NCBI GenBank assembly: GCA_024103175.1
Contig: JAGFJE010000572.1
Location: forward strand, 1-38,846
Direction of reading: 5' to 3'
Length of the DNA: 38,846 bases
From: Phaeodactylibacter sp.
GTDB taxonomy: Bacteria; Bacteroidota; Bacteroidia; Chitinophagales; Saprospiraceae
Part shown: positions 17,891-25,282 of the stretch, in pieces
Layout: every line of letters begins with the position of its first letter
Numbering within the stretch: the stretch's first letter is position 1
Notes under the pieces: model-generated
Seen by the model: only the letters and a program-made list of their open reading frames with translations
Databases searched by the model: none
What the model was told of the DNA's origin: nothing
Made by a program: the position numbers and the translations under genes

Positions 17891-18290
17891 TCTTTAACGT
17901 CGGTGGCGGTGATCTCCATGTCCAGGCCGGGGAATTGCTTTTTCAGTTCGAAATGCCAGATCAGGGCCAGGCTATAGGGCTCTTCCCCGGAAGCACATCC
18001 GGCGGACCAGCAGCGGAGCGGTAAGCCTTTTTCCATTGCCTTCCGCGCCAGCCCGGGCAGGAGGGTATCCCTGATGCAGTTGAAAACGCCCCTCCCCCGG
18101 TAAAAGCGGGAGATGGTGATGCGGCAGAAGGCATCGAGCCGATCCCATTCTTCCGGCTGTTCTTCCAGATACCGTCGGTAAGCGTCAAAACCCTCCAGGC
18201 CCAGGTCCCGGATCCGCCTTTTGACCTGCTTACACGGCTGGTTGCGAACCTTGCGGAAGCCGGGCCAGCGCAGGCGGAGGCGGGGCAGGA
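17891..18290 (-). pseudogene. Broken CheR-like SAM methyltransferase gene
   Basis: On the minus strand one frame reads LRLRWPGFRKVRNQPCKQV, then DAFCRITISRFYRGRGVF, then RCWSAGCASGEEPYSLALIW and ITATDV. These are the N-terminal region, the ISRFYR motif and the SAM-binding GCASGEEPYS motif of CheR-type methyltransferases. There is no ATG/GTG/TTG start for the first block; the frame runs back into the heptamer repeat. The homology stops at ATDV (about 17896), after which the frame is only the antisense of the DUF6159 3' end. Both ends are missing, about half the enzyme remains, and it cannot be functional as it stands. Confidence 0.75.
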
Positions 18291-18395
18291 TGATGTTTGA
18301 TGTTTGATGTATGATGTATGATGTTTGATGTGGCTGAAAGGAGCTGCCCTCGTCGGGTACATCAAAAATCGCAAATCAAAAATCAAAAATCAAAG
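18291..18395. repeat. Heptamer-armed imperfect hairpin
   Basis: Left arm 18291-18332 is six TGATGTT/TGATGTA heptamers; right arm 18359-18395 is five ATCAAAA-type heptamers, imperfectly complementary (TTGATTT against TTGATGT). The loop is about 26 bases. It lies between the broken CheR gene and the promoter of the phosphatase gene. Confidence 0.72.
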
Positions 18396-18414
18396 ATTTT
18401 CCCCTGTGCTTCCT

Positions 18415-18422
18415 TAGCTTTG
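18415..18422 (+). promoter_or_regulatory. -7 promoter element of the phosphatase gene
   Basis: TAGCTTTG fits TAnnTTTG and lies 9 bases before ATG 18432, implying a leaderless or nearly leaderless message. It supports that start over alternatives within the repeat upstream. Confidence 0.5.
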
Positions 18423-18431
18423 CAGCAAAAA

Positions 18432-19751
18432 ATGAAGCGGCATCTTTCCTGTCTGGCCTTATACATTCTCTTTTTAACTCCATCCTTCGCCCAGAGATCC
18501 CTCCTGCAGTCCGGGCCCATGCTGGGCTATAATGAGATGCGGGAAGTCCTCCTCTGGGCGCAGACGAAGGAGCCTGCCCGGGTGCAGTTCGCCTACTGGG
18601 TGAAAGAAAAGCCGGCGGAAAAGTTCTTCACCGACGAGAAGGTGACGATGGAAAGCGAGGCCTTCACCGCCAAGCTGCCGGCCGATGAGGTGGAGCCGGG
18701 AACGGACTATGTATATCAGGTGCTGATCAACGGGCAAGCCGTTGAACTGGAATACCCTGCGGAGTTCAAAACCCAGGAACTGTGGCGCTGGCGCTACGAC
18801 CCGCCGGCCTTTACCGTTGCCGTCGGCAGTTGCTCGTACGTCAATGAGGAGGTGTATGACCGCCCCGGGAAGCCCTACGGCAGCGATTTTCAGATATTTA
18901 CCACCATTCACCGCATGCGCCCCGACGCGATGGTCTGGCTGGGGGATAATGTCTACCTGCGGGAAGCCGACTGGTATTCGCGCACGGGCATCATGAAGCG
19001 GTATACCCATACGCGCAGCCTGCCGGAAATGCAGCCCCTGCTGGCCTCCACCCACCACTATGCCATCTGGGATGACCACGATTACGGCCCCAACGATTCG
19101 GACCGCTCCTATATACACAAGGAAACCACCCTGGAGGCTTTCCGCCTGTTCTGGGGCAACCCCACTTTCGGCGTCAACGGGCAAAAGGGCATCACCACGT
19201 TCTTCCAGTACAACGATATCGACTTCTTCCTGCTGGACGACCGCTACTTCCGCAGCCCCAACCGCCTGAAGCACGGCGACAAGACCATGCTGGGCAAAGA
19301 GCAGTTGGAATGGCTCATCGACGCCCTGGCAGCCAGCTACGCCCCTTTCAAAATGGTCTGCATCGGCAATCAGGTGCTCAACCCGGCGAAGGCTTCCGAG
19401 ACCTATGAAAACGTCTTTCCCGAAGAACGGGCTTACTTGCTCAAGCGCATCGAAGAAGAAGGGATTAAAAACGTCATCTTCCTGACCGGCGACCGCCACA
19501 AAAGCGAACTGAGCAAATACGTCAATGCCGAGGACAATACCGTCTACGACCTGACCATTTCCCCCTTCACCGCCGGGGTGAACACCTGGGAAGAAGAAAA
19601 TGAACTGCGGGTAGAGGGCACCGAGGTGGCCGAGCACAACTTCGGCCTGCTGGAATTTTCCGGCCCCCGCACCGAGCGGGTGCTCACCATCCGCGTCTTC
19701 GATGCCGACGGCAATGAGGAGTGGTCGCTGGAGATTCCTTCGGAAAAGTAA
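18432..19751 (+). CDS. Exported PhoD-like alkaline phosphatase/phosphodiesterase
   Basis: 439 residues. The signal peptide ends near PSFAQ. An N-terminal Fn3-like domain (about 22-115) is followed by a metallophosphatase domain. Metal-binding motifs: VAVGSCSY, MVWLGDNVYLREADW, YAIWDDHDYGPNDSD (the PhoD signature) and FLTGDRHKSEL. PhoD enzymes release phosphate from phosphomono- and diesters using Fe/Ca ions. Start chosen at 18432 because the signal peptide begins there and the -7 element is just upstream. Single-gene unit. Confidence 0.88.
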   Translation: MKRHLSCLALYILFLTPSFAQRSLLQSGPMLGYNEMREVLLWAQTKEPARVQFAYWVKEKPAEKFFTDEKVTMESEAFTAKLPADEVEPGTDYVYQVLINGQAVELEYPAEFKTQELWRWRYDPPAFTVAVGSCSYVNEEVYDRPGKPYGSDFQIFTTIHRMRPDAMVWLGDNVYLREADWYSRTGIMKRYTHTRSLPEMQPLLASTHHYAIWDDHDYGPNDSDRSYIHKETTLEAFRLFWGNPTFGVNGQKGITTFFQYNDIDFFLLDDRYFRSPNRLKHGDKTMLGKEQLEWLIDALAASYAPFKMVCIGNQVLNPAKASETYENVFPEERAYLLKRIEEEGIKNVIFLTGDRHKSELSKYVNAEDNTVYDLTISPFTAGVNTWEEENELRVEGTEVAEHNFGLLEFSGPRTERVLTIRVFDADGNEEWSLEIPSEK

Positions 19752-19800
19752 CCTGGTTTTGGACGCTCCAGGTTCAGCTGGCGCACAGCCCTCCAAAACC
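19751..19800. terminator. Overlapping alternative hairpins after the phosphatase gene
   Basis: GGTTTTGGA (19755-19763) pairs with TCCAAAACC (19792-19800). Alternatively ACCTGG (19751-19756) pairs with CCAGGT (19768-19773). The two folds share bases and exclude each other. No T-run follows. The TTTTGGACG core resembles the end of the heptamer element family. Confidence 0.4.
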
Positions 19801-19818
19801 TGATCTGCTATTACTGTT

Positions 19819-19826
19819 TATCTTTG
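19819..19826 (+). promoter_or_regulatory. -7 promoter element of the DUF6503 gene
   Basis: TATCTTTG, an exact consensus match, ends 12 bases before ATG 19839. It rules out the in-frame TTG at 19824, which overlaps the element. Confidence 0.6.
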
Positions 19827-19838
19827 CAAAAAAAGATC

Positions 19839-20624
19839 ATGAAACATTGGCTTTTGGGATTCTGCTGCCTGCTCCTGCTGGCCGGCTGCAGCGCCGAGAA
19901 CAACCGGGAAGCAAAAACGGAAGCTGCAACGGCGGCAGGTGACAAGGCTCAGCAGATCGTCGATGCCGCTATTGCGAAGCACGGCGGCAGCCGGTACGAA
20001 GACAGCAGGGTAACGTTCGAATTCCGGGGCAGGAAGTACATTGCCATCCGGCAGGGGCATAAATTTCAGTACGAGCGCATTTTTACCGATACCACGGGCG
20101 CCGAAGTCCGCGATGTGCTCACCAACGACGGCTTCCACCGGGAGGTGAACGGCCAGCCCGTAGAGCTGAGCGCAAAAGACAGTTCGGCCTATGCCAATTC
20201 CGTCAACTCCGTCATTTACTTCGCGCTTTTGCCTTACTTCCTCAATGACCGGGCCGTGATCAAGGAATACGCCGGTGAGGCCGCCATCAAGGGGAAGCCG
20301 TATCACAAGGTGAAAGTCACCTTCCGGCAGGAAGGAGGAGGCAAGGACTTTGAGGACGAGTACGTGTACTGGTTCCATAAGAACGACTACACGATGGACT
20401 ACCTGGCCTACAACTTCCATACGGATGGGGGCGGCGCCCGCTTCCGGGAAGCCTACCGCATCCGTACTTCCAATGGTGTTCAGTTTGCCGACTACCACAA
20501 CTACCAACCGAAAACGGACAACCGGAACGTGGCGGAGTTTGACTCCCTGTTCGAGAGCGGGGGGCTGGAAAAGGTGTCTGATATCGAGCTGGAGCATGTG
20601 CGGGTGGTGCTGGAGTACTGGTAA
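19839..20624 (+). CDS. DUF6503-family lipoprotein
   Basis: 261 residues from ATG 19839. A short signal ends in LLLAGCS, a good lipobox (Cys18). The mature domain has the DUF6503 features: AIAKHGGSRYEDSRVTFEFR, a central SVNSVIYFALLPYFLNDRAV block, GGGKDFEDEYVYWFHKNDYTMDYLAY, and GGARFREAYRIR. The fold is probably beta-rich, like LolA-type outer-membrane-associated lipoproteins. Function is not known for the family. No operon partner is visible. Confidence 0.8.
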   Translation: MKHWLLGFCCLLLLAGCSAENNREAKTEAATAAGDKAQQIVDAAIAKHGGSRYEDSRVTFEFRGRKYIAIRQGHKFQYERIFTDTTGAEVRDVLTNDGFHREVNGQPVELSAKDSSAYANSVNSVIYFALLPYFLNDRAVIKEYAGEAAIKGKPYHKVKVTFRQEGGGKDFEDEYVYWFHKNDYTMDYLAYNFHTDGGGARFREAYRIRTSNGVQFADYHNYQPKTDNRNVAEFDSLFESGGLEKVSDIELEHVRVVLEYW

Positions 20625-20632
20625 AAACCATT

Positions 20633-20880
20633 GTGTATCAGTGTTTTAGTGTATGGGTGGGCTATCCGTCTAACGTTGGACACTATTGATAGCCAAGATG
20701 TTGCGGAACGTCCCAAGCCATTCCGACTTCCGACTTCCGACTTCCGATTTCCGATTTCCGACTTTGTCCAGCGCTAGAATGGTAGCCTAAGGAGACACAG
20801 AAAATTGAACTATCCCACAGATACACGAATGAGGGCGCTCACTGATACACCACAACACTGATACACCACAACACTGATAC
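20633..20880. repeat. Nested inverted and tandem repeats, including heptamer element copy C
   Basis: Outer pair: GTGTATCAGTGT (20633-20644) against ACACTGATACAC, present in a 16-base tandem ACTGATACACCACAAC at 20841-20880 (2.5 copies). The tandem ends 8 bases before the ATG of the glycosyltransferase. Inside, 20709-20717 (CGTCCCAAG) and 20719-20764 carry the family end followed by six TTCCGAC/TTCCGAT heptamers, in the orientation of a right arm. The matching left arm lies past the glycosyltransferase at 21904-21974. This repeat tract fills the whole 264-base gap. Confidence 0.75.
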
Positions 20881-20888
20881 ACTGAACC

Positions 20889-21884
20889 ATGAAACTCCTC
20901 ATCATCCGTTTTTCTTCAATTGGCGACATCGTGCTGGCCACTCCGGTGATCCGGGCGGTCAAGCAGCAGCTCGGGGCGGAAGTCCATTGCCTGACGAAGC
21001 GGGGTTTTCGCGGTATCCTGGACGCCAACCCATATACCGACAAGGTGTTTGCGATAGAGAAGAAGGTGTCGGAAGTGATGTCGGAACTGAAACAGGAGAA
21101 TTACGATTATATCATCGACCTGCACAACAACCTGCGCTCCGCCCAGGTGAAGTGGGGGTTGAGGGCAAAGGCCTTTTCCTTTGACAAGATCAACTGGGAG
21201 AAGTGGCTTCTGGTAAATCTGAAGGTGGACCGGCTGCCCGATACACACATCGTCCACCGGTATATGGCAACCGCAGAACCGCTGGGCGCGAGCTATGACG
21301 GGCAGGGGCTCGACTATTTCATTCCTCCGGAGGATGAGGTGGCAGTGGGCAACCTGCTGGCTACCAATGTGCTGGCGCCGCAGCAGGAAACCCCGGAGTA
21401 CATCGCTTTTGTTATTGGCGCCGCGCACAATACCAAGCGCCTGCCTGCCGACAAGATCATCTCCATCTGCCGGAAGGTGGAGATGCCTGTCCTTTTGCTG
21501 GGCGGCCCGGGCGAGGAAGAAGAAGGGCGGCAGGTTGCCGATGCTGCCGGAGGCCATGTACTGAATATGTGTGGTAAGTTCAACCTCAGCCAATCCGCCT
21601 CCATCGTCCGGCAGGCTCATAAGGTCATTTCCCACGATACCGGCCTGATGCACATTGCCGCCGCCTTTGGGAAAGACATTGTCTCTGTCTGGGGCAATAC
21701 CATCCCCGAGTTTGGCATGTACCCCTTCTATCCGGACGGTATGGACAGGAACACTACCTTTGAAGTGAAAGGCTTGTCGTGCCGCCCCTGTTCCAAGATC
21801 GGGTTTGAGAAATGCCCGAAGGGGCACTTTCGGTGTATGCGGGAGATCTCGGAGGAGGAGATAGTGAAGGTATTGCAAAAGTGA
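20889..21884 (+). CDS. Glycosyltransferase family 9 (heptosyltransferase-like)
   Basis: 331 residues. The N-terminal MKLLIIRFSSIGDIVLATPVIRAVK is the GT9 signature seen in ADP-heptose:LPS heptosyltransferases. The C-terminal half has PVLLLGGPGEEEEG, the nucleotide-sugar site VISHDTGLMHIAAAFGKDIVSVWGNT, and a Cys-containing GLSCRPCSKIGFEKCPKGHFRCM tail typical of this family. It probably adds a sugar to LPS core or another envelope glycan. It stands alone, outside any LPS cluster, and is bracketed by inverted copies of the heptamer repeat. Confidence 0.88.
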   Translation: MKLLIIRFSSIGDIVLATPVIRAVKQQLGAEVHCLTKRGFRGILDANPYTDKVFAIEKKVSEVMSELKQENYDYIIDLHNNLRSAQVKWGLRAKAFSFDKINWEKWLLVNLKVDRLPDTHIVHRYMATAEPLGASYDGQGLDYFIPPEDEVAVGNLLATNVLAPQQETPEYIAFVIGAAHNTKRLPADKIISICRKVEMPVLLLGGPGEEEEGRQVADAAGGHVLNMCGKFNLSQSASIVRQAHKVISHDTGLMHIAAAFGKDIVSVWGNTIPEFGMYPFYPDGMDRNTTFEVKGLSCRPCSKIGFEKCPKGHFRCMREISEEEIVKVLQK

Positions 21885-21903
21885 GTGAAAGGAAAGTTTT
21901 GAG

Positions 21904-21974
21904 CTTTGGACGTTCCGGGGAATGCTCCGGGAAACAGCCTGTAAGTGGGAAGTCGGAAATCGGAAGTCGGAATT
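21904..21974. repeat. Heptamer-armed element, copy D
   Basis: CTTTGGACG at 21904-21912, then GTTCCGG, a spacer, and GGAAGTC/GGAAATC/GGAAGTC units at 21947-21972. It is inverted relative to copy C (20704-20764), with GGACGTTCC-like sequence shared in opposite orientation, so the glycosyltransferase gene lies between a pair of inverted copies. Confidence 0.7.
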
Positions 21975-22095
21975 TTACCTGGCTAAGGGCAGCGAAGAAA
22001 GGATATCCCCCTCCCTGCCTATCCTCTCCCGTCTTCCATCTCCTGCCCCTTGTGCATCGTACAGAGCCAAAGATTGCCGCCGCCTCGTAAACCGT

Positions 22096-22118
22096 ACACT
22101 GCGTACATCGTACAGTGT
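22096..22118. terminator. Hairpin between convergent genes
   Basis: ACACTG and CAGTGT pair around an 11-base loop that itself contains TAC...GTA. A short TTT follows on the plus strand. It lies just before the stop of the minus-strand hydrolase. The nearby CATCGTACAG at 22054-22063 is repeated within it. Confidence 0.4.
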
Positions 22119-22123
22119 TTCCC

Positions 22124-23689
22124 TCACCGCCCCACCGCCTCCGCTATCGCCATTTCCACGAGTGGTTCCATCATCATATAGCCTTCGAGGGTAGGGTGGA
22201 CTTCGTCCTCCGCCAGGTTGGGAGGGAGCCCGTTCCGTTCATCCTTCATGGCGCTGTGGTAATCCAGGTAAGTACAATCGTTGTCGGCGGCATATTCCTG
22301 CAGTTTGGCGTTGAGGCGGACGATCTTTTCCGCCGGATGCAACCCCGGCGACCAGGGGTAGTCGGCCGCCGGCAATACCGAGGAGATCACTACGCGGATG
22401 CCGTTGGCCTTTGCAATTTCCGCCATGGAAACGATATTGTTGAAAATGTCCTCCAGGGCCATGGGGCCGGTATTGCCGGCGATGTCGTTGGTGCCGGCGA
22501 GGATGACGACGGCAGCGGGCTGTAGTGCCACCACATCCTGCCGGAAGCGGACCAGCATCTGGGAGGTCGTCTGCCCGCCGATCCCCCGGTTTACGTAAGG
22601 CTTTCCGGCGAAGAATTCCGGGTGGATATTGATCCAGCCTTCGGTGATGGAGTTGCCAAAGAAGACGATCCGGTTTTCATTGCCTTTGGGTGGCATCAGC
22701 GTTTGGTTTGCTTCGGAAAATCTTTTCAATCCGCCAAAGTCGGTGCGGAGCATTTCGTCCCAGAACCGGCGCCAGCGCCAGTGCCCTCTGAGGTCCGTCC
22801 TTGCCAGTTCTTCGGGAGTGAGGAGCAGCCCCCGGCTTTGCAGCCATTCCATATATCTGTCTTTCCATAGGTCAACCGGCAGGCCCTGCTCCCGGAGGGC
22901 GAAGCCGTGGCCGCCTTCCGGGTAGATGTGCAGCTCGGCGGGCCGGCCGGCATCGCGCCATTTTTTATGAAGATCGGGATTGCCATCGGCGATGGGGTCG
23001 TCGCCGGCCAGTGACTGGAACAGGGGAGGGGCATCGGCGGGGACACCGTCGCCCATGATGGCGCCGCAGTAGGCGTAGATCAGGGCGATAAAATCCGGGC
23101 GGCTTTCAGGTTCCGCAGTCTGGGCCACGGATGCAATGAGGGTGCCTCCGGCCGAAAAGCCCAGCATGCCGATGCGCTTCGGGTCGATGCCGAACTCATT
23201 GGCGTGCTGCCGGATGTAGCGGACGGCTTCCCGCCCATCGGCTACAGCGAGCGGGACATAGGGGGCGTTGATGGAATCTATTCTGGCGAAATTGCCGGTA
23301 CGCATATCCCTTCCGAGCATAGGGTCAAAATCTTCGGGCGCGTTCACCACCCGGTACTTGAGCACAAAAGCGGTAATGCCTTTCGAATTGAGCCAGCGCG
23401 CCACCTCATGCCCTTCCTTATCGATGGCCAGGCCCCGGAAAGCGCCGCCCGGGCAAACGATCACGGCCGTTTTGTTTTTTAAGGCTTCGGGCTGAAATAT
23501 CGTCAGGGTAGGTTTCGATACATTCCGGACGAAAACCAGGCCCTCTTCCCCGGGGATGGTATCCGGGGTTTCCGGGTATTGCCAGTTTTCCGAACCAGGG
23601 GCGACACCGCCGTAAAGTGAGACGGTGCCCTGCCCGTAAGCGGGGCCGGCCAATAAAACAAGCAGGAGAAGGTCAGCGAGATACCTCAT
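22124..23689 (-). CDS. Fused alpha/beta hydrolase and SGNH esterase
   Basis: 521 residues with a signal peptide ending near AYGQG. Domain 1 (about 25-290) is an alpha/beta hydrolase of the BD-FAE/acetyl-esterase type: oxyanion CPGGAF (79-84), nucleophile GFSAGG (Ser179) and final His261 in GGHGF. Domain 2 (about 335-521) is an SGNH hydrolase: FFGNSITEG (Ser347), RGIGGQT, AGTND (Asn401) and DEVHP (Asp496, His499). Both active sites look complete. Such pairs usually remove acetyl or other ester groups from plant or algal polysaccharides, but no polysaccharide-utilisation genes are near. Export suggests action in the periplasm or at the surface. Confidence 0.88.
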   Translation of the reverse strand: MRYLADLLLLVLLAGPAYGQGTVSLYGGVAPGSENWQYPETPDTIPGEEGLVFVRNVSKPTLTIFQPEALKNKTAVIVCPGGAFRGLAIDKEGHEVARWLNSKGITAFVLKYRVVNAPEDFDPMLGRDMRTGNFARIDSINAPYVPLAVADGREAVRYIRQHANEFGIDPKRIGMLGFSAGGTLIASVAQTAEPESRPDFIALIYAYCGAIMGDGVPADAPPLFQSLAGDDPIADGNPDLHKKWRDAGRPAELHIYPEGGHGFALREQGLPVDLWKDRYMEWLQSRGLLLTPEELARTDLRGHWRWRRFWDEMLRTDFGGLKRFSEANQTLMPPKGNENRIVFFGNSITEGWINIHPEFFAGKPYVNRGIGGQTTSQMLVRFRQDVVALQPAAVVILAGTNDIAGNTGPMALEDIFNNIVSMAEIAKANGIRVVISSVLPAADYPWSPGLHPAEKIVRLNAKLQEYAADNDCTYLDYHSAMKDERNGLPPNLAEDEVHPTLEGYMMMEPLVEMAIAEAVGR

Positions 23690-23755
23690 GGCAAAGAATT
23701 TATCGCGAGGTTGAAAGTAGGAAATATCTGTCTAACTTTTGTGGCTGGCGAAACC

Positions 23756-23821
23756 CATTTGTCGGGGATGCGTAGAATCGTGTAATCGTGTAACACCTCC
23801 AAATCCCCGTTTTGTCAAATG
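23756..23821. repeat. Nested inverted repeat with AATCGTGT octamers
   Basis: CATTTG...CGGGGAT (23756-23769) pairs with ATCCCCG...CAAATG (23803-23821). The loop includes two AATCGTGT octamers. TTTTG follows the inner stem on the plus strand. It lies in the 350-base gap between the divergent hydrolase and PorP genes; the rest of that gap has no gene, only possible promoters (TATCTTGG near 23873 and TATCTTTC at 23993). Confidence 0.6.
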
Positions 23822-23992
23822 GATGGTCAATTTTAACGGAGCGCGGATTGTAGAGTCAAGCCGGAAAATCTATCTTGGGTGCGCGTTTTGAGTGGTGGGG
23901 GAGGTGTAGCCTCGGGGGGCTTATTGAACTTCACGGAGTACCGATTTGCGAAACAGCGCCGGGCGGTTGCCCAAAGTTTTAGAGAAAAAAAC

Positions 23993-24000
23993 TATCTTTC
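23993..24000 (+). promoter_or_regulatory. -7 promoter element of the PorP/SprF gene
   Basis: TATCTTTC differs from TAnnTTTG at the last base and lies 39 bases before ATG 24040. Confidence 0.45.
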
Positions 24001-24039
24001 GGGTTCTCAGATCACCCAAAAGCAGGACCATTAATAAAC

Positions 24040-25128
24040 ATGACTTCTATGAAGCTAATCAAACCTCTACTCTTTTTCCTCTTTACAGCCATATTGGGAA
24101 CACTACAGGCACAGGACATTCATTTCTCTCTGTATAATATGTCACCGCTGACCCTCAACCCTGCCAATACCGGCGCCTTCTTCGGCACCGCGCGGGTAGG
24201 AGGCATTTACCGGGGGCAGTGGTATAATGTTTCCGGTGCGGACGGCTACAAGACCCCTTCCTTTTACGTTGACGCCCCGATCCTTCGTGGTTTCCGTGAT
24301 CAGGACTGGATCGGCGTAGGGGGGATGATATTCAATGATGAGGCCGGGAGAGGCCGGCTGCGCACCAGCGCCACCATGATCTCTGCTTCCTATCACCTGG
24401 GCCTGGGTAAGGACGGCAAATCGGTCCTGACTTTAGGCCTGCAGGGCGGGAACGTTCAACGGCGGTATGATGCGGACAGGCTTACTTTCGGCGATGGCTT
24501 CGGCGGGCCCACTTTGGAATACGATGTCGGGAATTCCGCCGACCCGTTGCGGGGCTCTGGCTCGGATAACGGCGGAAGGGACAAGACGGACTACCTGGAC
24601 TTTGCCGCCGGCCTGCTGTTCCGCAGCCAGGTTGATGAGGGGAGCAATTTTGAACTGGGCGTCGCCGCGGCGCACCTCACCCAGCCAGACTATATCTTTG
24701 GCTCGACACCACAAGGCCAGGGGGATGTCAATTTGGACGGCGCCGAAAAACGCCCCATGCGCATCACCGCCCACACGCGGTATGAATGGGCCCTGACGGA
24801 TCGCTGGTCGGCGGCGCCTACCGCCATGTTCCAGACATCCAAAGGAGCCACGGAGGTGAACCTGCAGGCCTGGGCCGGTTACATGGTCAACCCCGAAATG
24901 CAGGTGAAACTCAATTTCGGCCTGGGCTACCGCTTCGGCGATGCCGGCAAGCTGCTGGTGGGCCTGGACTATAAAGACCTGCGCGTGGCCGCCGCTTACG
25001 ATGTGAACTTCTCCGAACTCAATACGGCGACCAACTACCAGGGTGCTTTCGAGATTGCCGCCTGGTACATCATTAAGATCTATAAAGACCCCGAGGTCAA
25101 GCAGACGATCCTATGCCCGAAGTTCTAA
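24040..25128 (+). CDS. PorP/SprF-family type IX secretion outer-membrane protein
   Basis: 362 residues, signal peptide ending near LQAQD. The mature N-terminus HFSLYNMSPLTLNPANTGAF and the following GGIYRGQWYNV are the PorP/SprF hallmark. The rest is an outer-membrane beta-barrel with many aromatic strand ends and closes with a short C-terminal strand. Members dock or anchor T9SS substrates and gliding adhesins. It is followed 154 bases later by a large OmpA protein, the usual PorP/SprF-PorE arrangement. An alternative ATG at 24049 would shorten it by three residues. Confidence 0.92.
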   Translation: MTSMKLIKPLLFFLFTAILGTLQAQDIHFSLYNMSPLTLNPANTGAFFGTARVGGIYRGQWYNVSGADGYKTPSFYVDAPILRGFRDQDWIGVGGMIFNDEAGRGRLRTSATMISASYHLGLGKDGKSVLTLGLQGGNVQRRYDADRLTFGDGFGGPTLEYDVGNSADPLRGSGSDNGGRDKTDYLDFAAGLLFRSQVDEGSNFELGVAAAHLTQPDYIFGSTPQGQGDVNLDGAEKRPMRITAHTRYEWALTDRWSAAPTAMFQTSKGATEVNLQAWAGYMVNPEMQVKLNFGLGYRFGDAGKLLVGLDYKDLRVAAAYDVNFSELNTATNYQGAFEIAAWYIIKIYKDPEVKQTILCPKF

Positions 25129-25282
25129 TATCGGGTAAGGCTTGGCAAGTTTCTGCCTGAAGGATGGGCTGAGGCAAAACCTGTTAAGCCTGTATGAGGT
25201 TCTTTTAGGGAAACTTAACAAAACATTTAAAAGGAAAACCCGGTTTTTGACGTTGAGAAAACGTGGCCAATTCAAGAAGTCT

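Noticed and set aside
18291-18395. Possible CRISPR array
   Set aside because: Units are only 7 bases with no spacers; the arrangement is a paired inverted array, and no cas genes are present.
19824-19838. TTG start for the DUF6503 lipoprotein
   Set aside because: It overlaps the -7 promoter element; ATG 19839 starts a clean lipoprotein signal.
20889-21884. Glycosyltransferase as cargo of a transposon
   Set aside because: Flanking inverted repeats exist, but no transposase or target duplication is visible, so only the bracketing is reported.
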